Positions 54,322-62,812 of a stretch of 64,000 nucleotides of DNA are shown one piece after another. The DNA comes from Cohaesibacter gelatinilyticus. Lineage in GTDB: Bacteria; Pseudomonadota; Alphaproteobacteria; Rhizobiales; Cohaesibacteraceae. Each line of letters begins with the position of its first letter. The first letter of the stretch is position 1. Both the position numbers and the translations under genes were made by a program. A model generated the notes under the pieces. It had not been told where the DNA came from. It was given only the letters and a program-made list of their open reading frames with translations, and ran no database searches. The stretch spans positions 1,550,001-1,614,000 of the forward strand of contig NZ_OBEL01000001.1 in assembly GCF_900215605.1 (NCBI RefSeq). Direction: 5' to 3'.

Positions 54322-56406
54322 TTATTTTTGCTTTTTGATCCACACCTTGTTGTCATGAAAGGCAACGCCACCGAAAGGCGCCACCTGATCAGCTGAGGTG
54401 AGGCTATTGATCCCTCTCCCCTCCTTGTGATCCTTGTTTCGCCAAATCCCTTCTGCAATCACTACACCACGACAAAGACCATCAAAAGCTTCAACCGGCA
54501 AGTAGGTCTCTCCGCGTTCATTCCCAATCCTCACCTCTTCTCCTTCTTCCAAGGAAAGCTCAGCCATATCTTGCGAATGTATTTTTAGGCTTGGAGCACC
54601 TTCTTTTTTGCGAGAGCTCAATACATCGGAAAAGGTTGAGTTCAGAAAGGATCGCGCAGGAGATGTCGCCAATCGGAATGGATGGGCCCCATCCGCCTTT
54701 TCAATCACATCCCAATGATCAGGCAAGGAAGGCAAATCATCGAAAGGCCCCATCTTGCCGTTATGAGAGAATCGAACCTCTTTCCATTTCGGCCTGAAGC
54801 GAAATTTGCCATCTGGCCATGCAAAGCCATCTTCATAATGAGCAGTTTTGAAATCAGATTGGACGTCAACCCACCCTTTTTCTTCCAGCTCATTCAAAGA
54901 TGTTTGGCCTCCATCCTTTAATATTGCGGTAATATGGTCTTTCTCATCCATCGCAAAGCCAGAATGCTCTGCCCCTAGCCGTTTAGCCAGTTCACAAATC
55001 ACCCAATGGTTCGGGCGACATTCGCCGGGGGCCTCAACAAGCTTTGGTCCAAACGACCAATATTGATGGCCACCACCCTTATAGACATCATCATGCTCGG
55101 TAAACATGGTTGCAGGAAGAACGATATCAGCCATCTCTGCGGTCTCGGTCATGAATTGTTCATGCACGCAGACAAAAAGATCCTCTCGCTCAAAGCCGGC
55201 TCTTACCAGGTCCTGCTCCGGTGCCACCGACAATGGGTTTGTATTTTGGATCAGCATCGCCTTGACAGGTGCCCCGCCCTGTAACGCTTCTGTATCACCG
55301 CTCAGCACACGCCCGATCTGGGACTGGTCCAGCTTGCGAATGGATGGATGTCTCTTGTCCGTAGCTTCCAGGAGCGAGGTATTGGTTTTGTAAAGACCGC
55401 TGTTGCTGTGAAATGCTCCCCCCCCTTCATATTTCCAACTTCCCAATACAGCTGCAATGCAGCTCGCGGCATGCATGTTTACCGCCCCATTGCGTTGGCG
55501 ACTAAAACCATAGCCAAGACGAAAGTAACTCCGAGGGCGTTCAGCCAAGAGAGAAGCAAAGGCTTCGATCTCTTCTACACTCAACCCGGTAATTTCAGCG
55601 GCCCATTCAGGCGTACGACTGGCAAGATGCATTTCCAGCTCATTCGGACAATCCGTATTAGCTGCTAGATAGTCCCGATCCGCCTTTCGATCCCTAAACA
55701 AACAATGCATCACAGCACATGCCAAGGCACCATCGGTTCCAGGCTTCAACACCAACCCAAGATCGGCTTGCTCCATGGAAGCCGTCTTATAAATATCGAT
55801 CACAACGATCTTGGCATCACGGTTTTTACGGGCTTTGACCGCATGTGTCATGACATTGACTTGCGTATGAACAGGATTAGTACCCCATATCACCACACAA
55901 TCACTCAGCGCCATCTCCCGTGGATCCGGTCCAGCCAGACGTCCGGTTCCAGCGAGATAGCCCGGCCATGCAGTATTGACGCATATGGTAGAATATTGCC
56001 CACTATAGCGTTTGACATGACGCAGCCGCTCTATCCCATCCCGTTGAACCAATCCCATGGTCCCGGCAAAGAAATAGGGCCAGATACTCTCCGAACCATA
56101 ATACTCTTCTGCTGACAGGAATTTTGAAGCCACTTCATCCAATGCCTCATCCCAACTGATTTCTTGCCACTGCCCCCCACCCTTTGGGCCAACACGGCGC
56201 AAGGGTTTGGTCAGGCGTTCTTCGCTATGGGCTCGCTCTGCATAACGGGCAACCTTGGCGCAAACCACCCCGGCAGTATACGCTTGGTCACGGGCCCCCT
56301 TCACCTTACCAATACGATCCGGCGCAACCACTTCCACCTCCAAAGCACATGTCGAAGGGCAATCATGTGGGCAAGCCGATTTGGCAAAATAAGGATAGGT
56401 TGTCAT
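54322..56406 (-). CDS. Molybdopterin (bis-MGD) oxidoreductase with one 4Fe-4S cluster
   Basis: A 694-residue DMSO-reductase-family protein. The N-terminal cluster ligands are C12, C16, C20 and C49 ('CPHDCPSTC', 'VVCAKV'). The Mo-cofactor region includes 'VVIWGTNPVHTQVNVM', 'GYGFSRQRNGAVN' and 'NTNPLSVAPEQ', and the C-terminal domain is of the molydopterin dinucleotide-binding type. No Tat signal is seen, so it is probably cytoplasmic. No electron-transfer or membrane subunit is adjacent; the substrate is unknown, with formate dehydrogenase-like and biotin/TMAO reductase-like forms both possible. The TTG-started longer frame was trimmed to the ATG behind ACAGGACC. Confidence 0.88.
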   Translation of the reverse strand: MTTYPYFAKSACPHDCPSTCALEVEVVAPDRIGKVKGARDQAYTAGVVCAKVARYAERAHSEERLTKPLRRVGPKGGGQWQEISWDEALDEVASKFLSAEEYYGSESIWPYFFAGTMGLVQRDGIERLRHVKRYSGQYSTICVNTAWPGYLAGTGRLAGPDPREMALSDCVVIWGTNPVHTQVNVMTHAVKARKNRDAKIVVIDIYKTASMEQADLGLVLKPGTDGALACAVMHCLFRDRKADRDYLAANTDCPNELEMHLASRTPEWAAEITGLSVEEIEAFASLLAERPRSYFRLGYGFSRQRNGAVNMHAASCIAAVLGSWKYEGGGAFHSNSGLYKTNTSLLEATDKRHPSIRKLDQSQIGRVLSGDTEALQGGAPVKAMLIQNTNPLSVAPEQDLVRAGFEREDLFVCVHEQFMTETAEMADIVLPATMFTEHDDVYKGGGHQYWSFGPKLVEAPGECRPNHWVICELAKRLGAEHSGFAMDEKDHITAILKDGGQTSLNELEEKGWVDVQSDFKTAHYEDGFAWPDGKFRFRPKWKEVRFSHNGKMGPFDDLPSLPDHWDVIEKADGAHPFRLATSPARSFLNSTFSDVLSSRKKEGAPSLKIHSQDMAELSLEEGEEVRIGNERGETYLPVEAFDGLCRGVVIAEGIWRNKDHKEGRGINSLTSADQVAPFGGVAFHDNKVWIKKQK

Positions 56407-56636
56407 GGCAAGGTCCTGTAATTGATTGCTCTCTTGTAACAAAGAGCATGCATCGACACTAGCCAGAAGCTTGGAATACCCCTCTTTGAAAACAAACCAC
56501 TAGAGAAAATCAGCAGGTCAGTCTATAAGAACGAGATAGGCAAAGTTCAGCACAACCTGTTTTCAGATGTACGGGCTTTGCACTTCCCACCAAGAACTCC
56601 GGTTCAACTCTTCGATCGTTCCAAGGACATTGCTCC

Positions 56637-57257
56637 ATGTCACTCGACACCTGGCTAATCTTTGTCGCCCTGTCCATTCTGCCTGCTTTCAGTCCAGGCC
56701 CCGGTCTGTTGCTGACCATGTCCAACTCCTTGCGCTTTGGCAGCCGCATCACACTGTGGTCAGCGTTGGGCAATACCATCGGCATCGCGATATTGGGTAT
56801 GGCGGTAACCTTTGGCCTTGGTGCAATCATGCTGGCATCCGGCCTTGCCTTCACCATCCTCAAGATTGTCGGCGGCCTTTATCTGATCTGGCTCGGCATC
56901 AAGACCTGGCGGGATCGCTCTAATCTGGTTGAGAGCAACGATGACGATCAGATCCCAAATTCCAGCAAGCTGTTTCTGACTGGCGTGGGCATTGCGCTTA
57001 CCAATCCCAAAGCAATGGCGGTTCTGGTGGCTATCATTCCGCCTTTTCTGACCGGCCCGTCTCAGCTTCTGGTCGAAGGCTCAATTCTCTCCTGCACCTA
57101 TGCAGCAACCTGCCTTGTCAGCCATATTGCTGTGGCATTGCTCAGCGGTCGCTTTCGGCTTTTCATCACCAGTCCGCGTCGGGTCAAGATCTTGCGCCGC
57201 TCCATTGGTGCCACCTTCATGGGCTTTGGCATCGCCATGGCAGCAGCCACCCGCTAG
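56637..57257 (+). CDS. LysE/RhtB family amino-acid exporter
   Basis: A 206-residue inner-membrane protein with about five to six membrane segments. The family N-terminus 'ILPAFSPGPGLLLTMSNSLRFG' begins the fold, followed by 'GGLYLIWLGIKTWR' and 'GVGIALTNPKAM'. LysE/RhtB proteins export amino acids such as homoserine, threonine or lysine; the substrate here is not known. The ATG follows AAGGACATTGCTCC. A terminator shared with ndk follows. Confidence 0.9.
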   Translation: MSLDTWLIFVALSILPAFSPGPGLLLTMSNSLRFGSRITLWSALGNTIGIAILGMAVTFGLGAIMLASGLAFTILKIVGGLYLIWLGIKTWRDRSNLVESNDDDQIPNSSKLFLTGVGIALTNPKAMAVLVAIIPPFLTGPSQLLVEGSILSCTYAATCLVSHIAVALLSGRFRLFITSPRRVKILRRSIGATFMGFGIAMAAATR

Positions 57258-57275
57258 ACAAGAAAATCACCCAAC

Positions 57276-57308
57276 AAAAAAGCCCCACTCAAATGAGCGG
57301 GGCTTTTT
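57276..57308. terminator. Bidirectional intrinsic terminator between lysE-like gene and ndk
   Basis: AAAAAGCCCC and GGGGCTTTTT with an inner CTC/GAG (one A-C mismatch between) and a 4-base loop, located between convergent stop codons. Confidence 0.93.
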
Positions 57309-57332
57309 CAATGATCAGATGATCAATGGCAA

Positions 57333-57755
57333 TTAGCCAACAATCTCTTCGTCAGCGAAGAAGAATTTGATTTCTTCAGCAGCAGTCTCAGGAGCGTCTG
57401 AGCCGTGAACAGAGTTTTCGCCGATGGACAGAGCGAACTCTTTACGGATGGTACCTTCAGCAGCTTCTGCTGGGTTGGTAGCACCCATGACTTCACGGTT
57501 CTTGGCGATCGCATTTTCACCTTCCAGAACCTGAACAACGACAGGCTCGGACATCATGAACTCAACCAGCTCACCAAAGAAAGGACGCTCGCTATGAACA
57601 GCGTAGAAGCCTTCAGCCTGTTCTTTGCTCATACGGATGCGCTTGGAAGCAACGATGCGCAGGCCAGCGTCTTCGAATTTGGCAACAATTTTACCGGTCA
57701 GGTTACGCTTGGTTGCATCTGGCTTGATGATGGAGAAAGTACGTTCGATAGCCAT
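57333..57755 (-). CDS. ndk: Nucleoside diphosphate kinase
   Basis: Transfers the gamma-phosphate of ATP to nucleoside diphosphates through a phosphohistidine. The 140-residue protein has K11 ('[10 protein letters not shown]'), the '[12 protein letters not shown]' loop, and the active-site H117 in '[12 protein letters not shown]'. The ATG at 57755 gives the family N-terminus '[12 protein letters not shown]'; the longer frame adds 20 unrelated residues. It converges on the LysE-type gene. Confidence 0.98.
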   Translation of the reverse strand: MAIERTFSIIKPDATKRNLTGKIVAKFEDAGLRIVASKRIRMSKEQAEGFYAVHSERPFFGELVEFMMSEPVVVQVLEGENAIAKNREVMGATNPAEAAEGTIRKEFALSIGENSVHGSDAPETAAEEIKFFFADEEIVG

Positions 57756-57932
57756 AAAAACTATTCCCGATTTTAGCTTGTAAAGAAAAAGCCGTTTGTC
57801 AGAGGAATACGACAAAGGGCCAAAAGATTTGGCCGCTATATAACCGCCCCTTGGCCCAGTAGCAAGCCCTATTGCATGACAAGCTCATGACAGGGCTGCA
57901 TTCCTCCCCAACAGCTACGCCTGCAACCAGCC

Positions 57933-58619
57933 TCAACCCTTCGCTTTGCGTCCCAATCCATCAAACAGATCCAAACAGCGTTCGAACCATTGTGCCACTG
58001 GATCATCACCTTCCAATAGCGTCAGGTCAGAGACCATCCGCGCCCACTGAAAAGAGCCAAATACACAATAATCTGCATAGATGGGTGCATCACCACCCAG
58101 GAAATCATGCTTCTTGAGTGCCAATCTCAAAGGCAGCAAGCTGGCACGGAATGCCTGCAAAGTCTCATCAGACTGATTTTGCACCTCTTCCAAAGCCTTG
58201 CCAAAGCGCTTTTCACGGCTCTCACGGAAATAGCTCTGATCAGCCTGATCAAGAATGGAGTGAATATCAGCCAGAACCAGTTTCACGATGCCCGCATCAA
58301 CCGTCGCTCCAGTCCACCAATGCATGAAACGTGAAAGCTGCAATCCACCCTCACCATCAAAGAGGCTCGGCTTATCAGGATAGGTGCGCTCCAGATAAAC
58401 AGCAATATCATAGGATTCGCGAACAATCTGCTCGCCATCTTCGATCACCGGCACCGTCCGCTGGCCACCACCGGCAATAGACGGGATATCCGTGAACATT
58501 GTGGGCACGGTCTCGTAATTCAGCCCTTTATGTTCCAGAGCCATCCGTGTCCGCCAACAGGCCGGTGAAAAACGCAAATCCTTGGACGCCCCACACAAAT
58601 CATAAAGCTGAATGGTCAT
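57933..58619 (-). CDS. Glutathione S-transferase family protein, LigE/etherase-like
   Basis: A 228-residue GST. The N-terminal thioredoxin-like domain begins 'IQLYDLCGASKDLRFSPACW', a form typical of the beta-etherase (LigE-like) subgroup, where serine near the N-terminus takes the role of the catalytic tyrosine. 'RTVPVIEDGEQIVRESYDIA' is the glutathione-binding region, and the C-terminal domain is helical. LigE proper cleaves lignin aryl ethers, but most such homologues are uncharacterised. It is divergent from the ABC-F gene. Confidence 0.88.
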   Translation of the reverse strand: MTIQLYDLCGASKDLRFSPACWRTRMALEHKGLNYETVPTMFTDIPSIAGGGQRTVPVIEDGEQIVRESYDIAVYLERTYPDKPSLFDGEGGLQLSRFMHWWTGATVDAGIVKLVLADIHSILDQADQSYFRESREKRFGKALEEVQNQSDETLQAFRASLLPLRLALKKHDFLGGDAPIYADYCVFGSFQWARMVSDLTLLEGDDPVAQWFERCLDLFDGLGRKAKG

Positions 58620-58808
58620 CTCGATCCCTCCCCGATCAGCAAATCAATTGCGCCAAGACTGAAAAATCTCGCTCCCCCTGTCAACTAAACCAAACGGTCA
58701 TTAGCTGACAAAACACTCTTTTCCATTGGACAAAAATGCGCTTCGAGCAGTTGCATTTATCCGATCCCCATTGCCTTCGCGCATCAAATCAGGCACAAGC
58801 AAATCATT

Positions 58809-60689
58809 ATGCTGCATATCAACAATCTAACCTATCGCATCGCTGGCCGCACCTTGCTGGAAGATGCCACGCTCGTCGTTCCCGAAGGCTCCAAATTTGG
58901 ACTGGTTGGCCGCAATGGCACCGGCAAAACGACCCTGTTCAAGCTTCTGGTAGGTGACATTGCCCCGGAAAGTGGCTCTGCCTCCATCCGCAAAGGCGCA
59001 CGCGTCGGTCAGGTGGCTCAGGAGGCCCCAGCCTCGGACGAAAGTCTTTTGGAATTCGTGCTGAAAGCCGATGCTGAGCGCAGCTCACTGTTGGCAGAGG
59101 CCGAAACAGCGTCCGACCCGAACCGGATCGCAGAAATTCAGCTTCGCCTTGCTGATATCGGTGCTCATTCAGCAGAAAGCCGCGCCGCAACCATTCTTCA
59201 TGGCCTTGGTTTTGATGCAGCAGCACAGGCCCGTCCCACCAAGGATTTCTCAGGTGGTTGGCGCATGCGCGTGGCTCTGGCGGCCATTCTCTTTTCCGAG
59301 CCAGATCTGCTGCTTCTAGATGAACCAACCAACTATCTCGATCTGGAAGGCACGTTATGGTTGGAGAGCTATATCGGGCGTTATCCGCATACTGTGATGA
59401 TCATCAGCCATGATAGAGACCTGCTCAATAAAGCCGTCGATCACATTGCTCATTTGGATCAGCTGAAACTGACTTCCTATCGTGGCGGCTATGACAATTT
59501 CGAACGCACCCGGCGAGAAAAGCTGGAACTACAGCAAAAGATGCGTGCCAAACAATTGGATCAGCGCAAGCATCTGGAAAGCTTCATCACCCGCTTCAAG
59601 GCCAAGGCGACCAAAGCCAAACAAGCCCAGAGCCGCATCAAGGCACTGGAACGGATGAAGCCAATCGCTGCCGTTGTGGAAGATCATATCAAGCCGATCA
59701 CCTTCCCAAATCCTGAGAAGCGCGCAGCTCCACCCATCATTCGACTGGAAAAAGCGTCTGTTAGTTATGAACCAGACAAGCCGATCCTCAGAAATCTTGA
59801 TTTGCGCATTGATCCTGATGATCGCTTGGCCCTGTTGGGTGCCAACGGCAACGGTAAATCCACCTTTGCCAAGCTGATCTCGGACCGACTAAAAATTGAT
59901 GATGGCATCATCAATCGGGCCAACAAGCTCAAGATCGCTTTCTTCGCCCAACATCAGCTGGATGAGCTCCGCCCGAATGAAAACCCGGTGGAGCATGTGC
60001 GTCCGTTGATGCCGGATGTTCCGGAAGCGAAGGTCCGCGCACGCGTTGCCCAAATGGGTCTTGGCACCGAGAAGATGGACATCCCGGCCAAGAGCCTGTC
60101 TGGTGGTGAAAAAGCCCGACTTCTTCTGGGTCTTGCCACCTTTGAAGGGCCGCATCTCCTGATCCTCGATGAGCCGACAAACCATCTGGATATCGACAGC
60201 CGCGAAGCCTTGGTCCATGCCATCAATGATTATGAAGGCGCGGTACTGCTCATCTCCCATGATCGGCACCTGATCGAGGCCTGTGTCGATCGTCTGTGGC
60301 TTGTGCATGATGGCACCTGCAAAAGCTATGATGGCGATCTGGAAGATTATCGCCGCCTGTTGCTTGCCAGCCGTAATAGCCCGGATAGCACCGCCAAGGA
60401 AAAAGCAGCCAACGGTGAAGCCAATCTGGCGGCGGAGAAACGTCGCTCCTCTGCCGAAAAGCGCAAGGAACAGGCCCCACTGCGTCGCAAAATCCAGGCA
60501 GCCGAGCGCGATATGGATAAGATCCGCGAGCGTTTGGCCAAGATGGACGAGAAGCTGGCCGATCCCGATCTTTATGCCAAGTTTCCCGAAAAAGGCGTCA
60601 AGCTTTCCAAAGACCGCAGCGATCTGGCCGATCTGCTCGACAAGATCGAGGAGAAATGGCTTGAAATGTCAGAGGAACTCGAAGCTTAG
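58809..60689 (+). CDS. ABC-F family ATPase (Uup-like)
   Basis: A 626-residue protein with two ABC ATPase domains in tandem and no membrane segment. The first has Walker A 'GRNGTGKTT' (34-42) and signature 'FSGGWRMR'; the second has 'GANGNGKST' and 'LSGGEKAR'. The charged linker (about residues 240-310) is the helical P-site tRNA interaction motif of ABC-F proteins, and a C-terminal coiled coil (about 535-626) is like that of Uup. The class acts on the ribosome in translation or in antibiotic protection. A VOC-family gene follows after 30 bases. Confidence 0.94.
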   Translation: MLHINNLTYRIAGRTLLEDATLVVPEGSKFGLVGRNGTGKTTLFKLLVGDIAPESGSASIRKGARVGQVAQEAPASDESLLEFVLKADAERSSLLAEAETASDPNRIAEIQLRLADIGAHSAESRAATILHGLGFDAAAQARPTKDFSGGWRMRVALAAILFSEPDLLLLDEPTNYLDLEGTLWLESYIGRYPHTVMIISHDRDLLNKAVDHIAHLDQLKLTSYRGGYDNFERTRREKLELQQKMRAKQLDQRKHLESFITRFKAKATKAKQAQSRIKALERMKPIAAVVEDHIKPITFPNPEKRAAPPIIRLEKASVSYEPDKPILRNLDLRIDPDDRLALLGANGNGKSTFAKLISDRLKIDDGIINRANKLKIAFFAQHQLDELRPNENPVEHVRPLMPDVPEAKVRARVAQMGLGTEKMDIPAKSLSGGEKARLLLGLATFEGPHLLILDEPTNHLDIDSREALVHAINDYEGAVLLISHDRHLIEACVDRLWLVHDGTCKSYDGDLEDYRRLLLASRNSPDSTAKEKAANGEANLAAEKRRSSAEKRKEQAPLRRKIQAAERDMDKIRERLAKMDEKLADPDLYAKFPEKGVKLSKDRSDLADLLDKIEEKWLEMSEELEA

Positions 60690-60719
60690 CCTAAAACCCA
60701 TGAATTGAGCGGAGAAACC

Positions 60720-61121
60720 ATGTCCCAGTCCATGTCCCTGATCGCCATTGTGGTGCGAGACTATGACGAAGCGATTGAATTCTATACTCAAAAGCTTGGC
60801 TTTGAGCTGATTGATGACACCTATCAGCCGGAGCAGGACAAAAGATGGGTGGTGGTCCGGCCAAAGGGTGACAGTCCGACGTCTCTACTTCTTGCCCGGG
60901 CCAGCAATGACCATCAGGCAAAATATGTCGGTGATCAGGCCGGTGGTCGGGTCTTCCTCTTTCTGGAAACAGATGACTTCTGGCGAGACTACGAGCTTTA
61001 CAAAAGCCGTGACATCACCTTCATCCGTCCACCTCTGGAAGCTGACTATGGAACTGTCGCCGTTTTTGAAGATCTCTATGGCAACCTTTGGGATCTGGTA
61101 GAATATTCCAAACCAAAGTGA
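60720..61121 (+). CDS. VOC-family (glyoxalase/bleomycin resistance-like) protein
   Basis: A 133-residue protein with two beta-alpha-beta-beta-beta halves. 'LIAIVVRDYDEAIEFYTQKLGFELI' and 'FEDLYGNLWDLVE' are typical of the superfamily. The usual first-metal histidine is replaced by alanine ('SLIAIVV') and a terminal Glu is kept, so metal binding is doubtful. No substrate can be assigned. The ATG at 60720 follows GCGGAGAAACC; the longer frame opens at a TTG. It is probably co-transcribed with the ABC-F gene. Confidence 0.88.
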   Translation: MSQSMSLIAIVVRDYDEAIEFYTQKLGFELIDDTYQPEQDKRWVVVRPKGDSPTSLLLARASNDHQAKYVGDQAGGRVFLFLETDDFWRDYELYKSRDITFIRPPLEADYGTVAVFEDLYGNLWDLVEYSKPK

Positions 61122-61125
61122 AGCA

Positions 61126-62103
61126 TCACTTTTTGAACTCGGGACCGACAACTTCAATCTTGTTGGTCCAGATATAGCCACCAATCTGCGCAGGTACTGC
61201 TTCGATAGTGGCCAGATCATCCAATCCACGACTGCCTGTGTTGCTACTGCTGTAATCACCTAACAGAATAAGCTCGCTTCCAGCTTCCTTCATACGCTGA
61301 TGGAACAGCCCCGGCCAGCCCCACATCCAGCGGGCATAATTGCTAGGAACCGCCAAAATCCGATTATGACAAATATCCGGAATATGGCCACTCCATCCCA
61401 ATGCTGCATAAGATTTCAAGCAAGCTTTCACACTTTGTTTGGTATATCCCTTCATATCAGAATGTGCATCCAAAACAGTCGCGGTTGGCTTGGCTCCACC
61501 ATAAACCGCCCAGATCTGTTTCTTATAATTCGGGTTTGACGTCAGGAATTGCGCAAAGGCTTTACCCTCATCCGCATCATTGCTTTTGAAATTGATCAGA
61601 AACTTTTTGTCAGGAAAGGCCGCAAATACTTCTACCAACTCAGGCATGGCACCGACATATTTGCCACGAAGTGGAAATGTCTTGCCATCATCCGCGCTAT
61701 AACCATAGCCAATATCGAGAGTTTTCAGGAATTTCATTGTGGCATCACGCACTGGCCCCTGCCCGTCGCTACGACAATCCAGCGTCCAGTCGTGATAGAC
61801 AGCCCATTTGTCATCGATGGTCAGATGAATATCCAACTCAACGATATCAGCCCCAGCCTCAAACGCCGCCTTCATGGACGGCAATGTATTCTCAATCAGC
61901 TCGTGACTGGGCTGATCAATCAGCCGAGCAGTGCAGGTTTCATTGGTGATACCTTTCGTGGGAAAGGTTTGGTGCACCCCGCGATGAGCGATCAGTCGCT
62001 TCTGTGCTTCTGGAAAGCTTGAGCGCATGAGTGGACTATTAAAGGCCCATACACCAATCACCACAATAGTCAAAGCAACCAAAACTCTCTTGAAAATGAC
62101 CAT
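61126..62103 (-). CDS. Glycerophosphodiester phosphodiesterase-family protein, exported or membrane anchored
   Basis: A 325-residue protein with an N-terminal hydrophobic segment (about residues 4-22) and a GDPD domain. H40/R41 ('IAHRG'), E71 ('ENTLPSM'), E89 and D91 ('VELDIH') and H104/D105 ('VYHDWTLD') form the Ca/phosphate site of the family. The usual reaction frees glycerol-3-phosphate and an alcohol from phospholipid headgroups. The start was moved from a TTG to the ATG at 62103, directly before the hydrophobic segment. It converges on the VOC gene, four bases away. Confidence 0.9.
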   Translation of the reverse strand: MVIFKRVLVALTIVVIGVWAFNSPLMRSSFPEAQKRLIAHRGVHQTFPTKGITNETCTARLIDQPSHELIENTLPSMKAAFEAGADIVELDIHLTIDDKWAVYHDWTLDCRSDGQGPVRDATMKFLKTLDIGYGYSADDGKTFPLRGKYVGAMPELVEVFAAFPDKKFLINFKSNDADEGKAFAQFLTSNPNYKKQIWAVYGGAKPTATVLDAHSDMKGYTKQSVKACLKSYAALGWSGHIPDICHNRILAVPSNYARWMWGWPGLFHQRMKEAGSELILLGDYSSSNTGSRGLDDLATIEAVPAQIGGYIWTNKIEVVGPEFKK

Positions 62104-62231
62104 CGACCCAACACCTTCTGCCGCCAAAAGAAAAGCGCAGAAAGCTGCACTCTTTAAAAAACCAGCGGAAAATACGTAGTTTCCCGTCAAAAGGCAACAA
62201 GTTCACGAAGATCACGATAACAAGAGGTTTC

Positions 62232-62699
62232 TTAACCCAGCTTCTCCCAGCCACCACCGCCGGTTTGCTTCCAATAACTGACAGAAAAATCCTTTTCTTT
62301 CAGCTCTTTCCAACAAGATCGAGATGCTTGTTTTGTCACCTCGTCCTGATCATCAAACATCAAGATGGCCCGCTCCAGCCCCTCCAATAGGGAAAGATCG
62401 GTATTGGGCAATGCACCATCGACAAAGAAACGGACCTGGGCTCCATTGGCGGCGGGTAAAGGGTGTGAAGACATCAAAATCGGTTGTTTATCCTCGTGAT
62501 CCTGCCCGGCGAGACCATGAGCCAAAAAACTGTCATCCCGAAAGGTCCAAAGCTGTGCATCCAGTCCCTTGAGGCGCTCAGGAGTTCCAACCTGTACAAA
62601 AGACTTCCAACCACGCTCCAGACATTTTTCCAATAGTCTGGGCAAAGCCATTTCCAATGGCTGACGCTGCAAATGATAAAAGAAGATTTCGGCTGGCAC
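62232..62699 (-). CDS. holC: DNA polymerase III chi subunit
   Basis: A 155-residue HolC that links the clamp loader to SSB. The N-terminus 'EIFFYHLQRQPLEMALPRLLEK', then 'GWKSFVQVGTPERLKGLD' and 'FLAHGLAG' and 'FFVDGA' follow the family pattern. A GTG start is preferred because GTGAGG lies seven bases upstream and no in-frame ATG is nearby. It lies just downstream of pepA, a very common pair in proteobacteria. Confidence 0.92.
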   Translation of the reverse strand: MPAEIFFYHLQRQPLEMALPRLLEKCLERGWKSFVQVGTPERLKGLDAQLWTFRDDSFLAHGLAGQDHEDKQPILMSSHPLPAANGAQVRFFVDGALPNTDLSLLEGLERAILMFDDQDEVTKQASRSCWKELKEKDFSVSYWKQTGGGGWEKLG

Positions 62700-62812
62700 T
62701 TTTTTTGCCTCACAATGATTGAGATCCCAGCATAGAAAGCAAGGAACAATAAGGCAAAAGAAAAGGCTGGTACTGGCCAGCCTTTTCTATAAATCAACAG
62801 AGCAAGAATATC

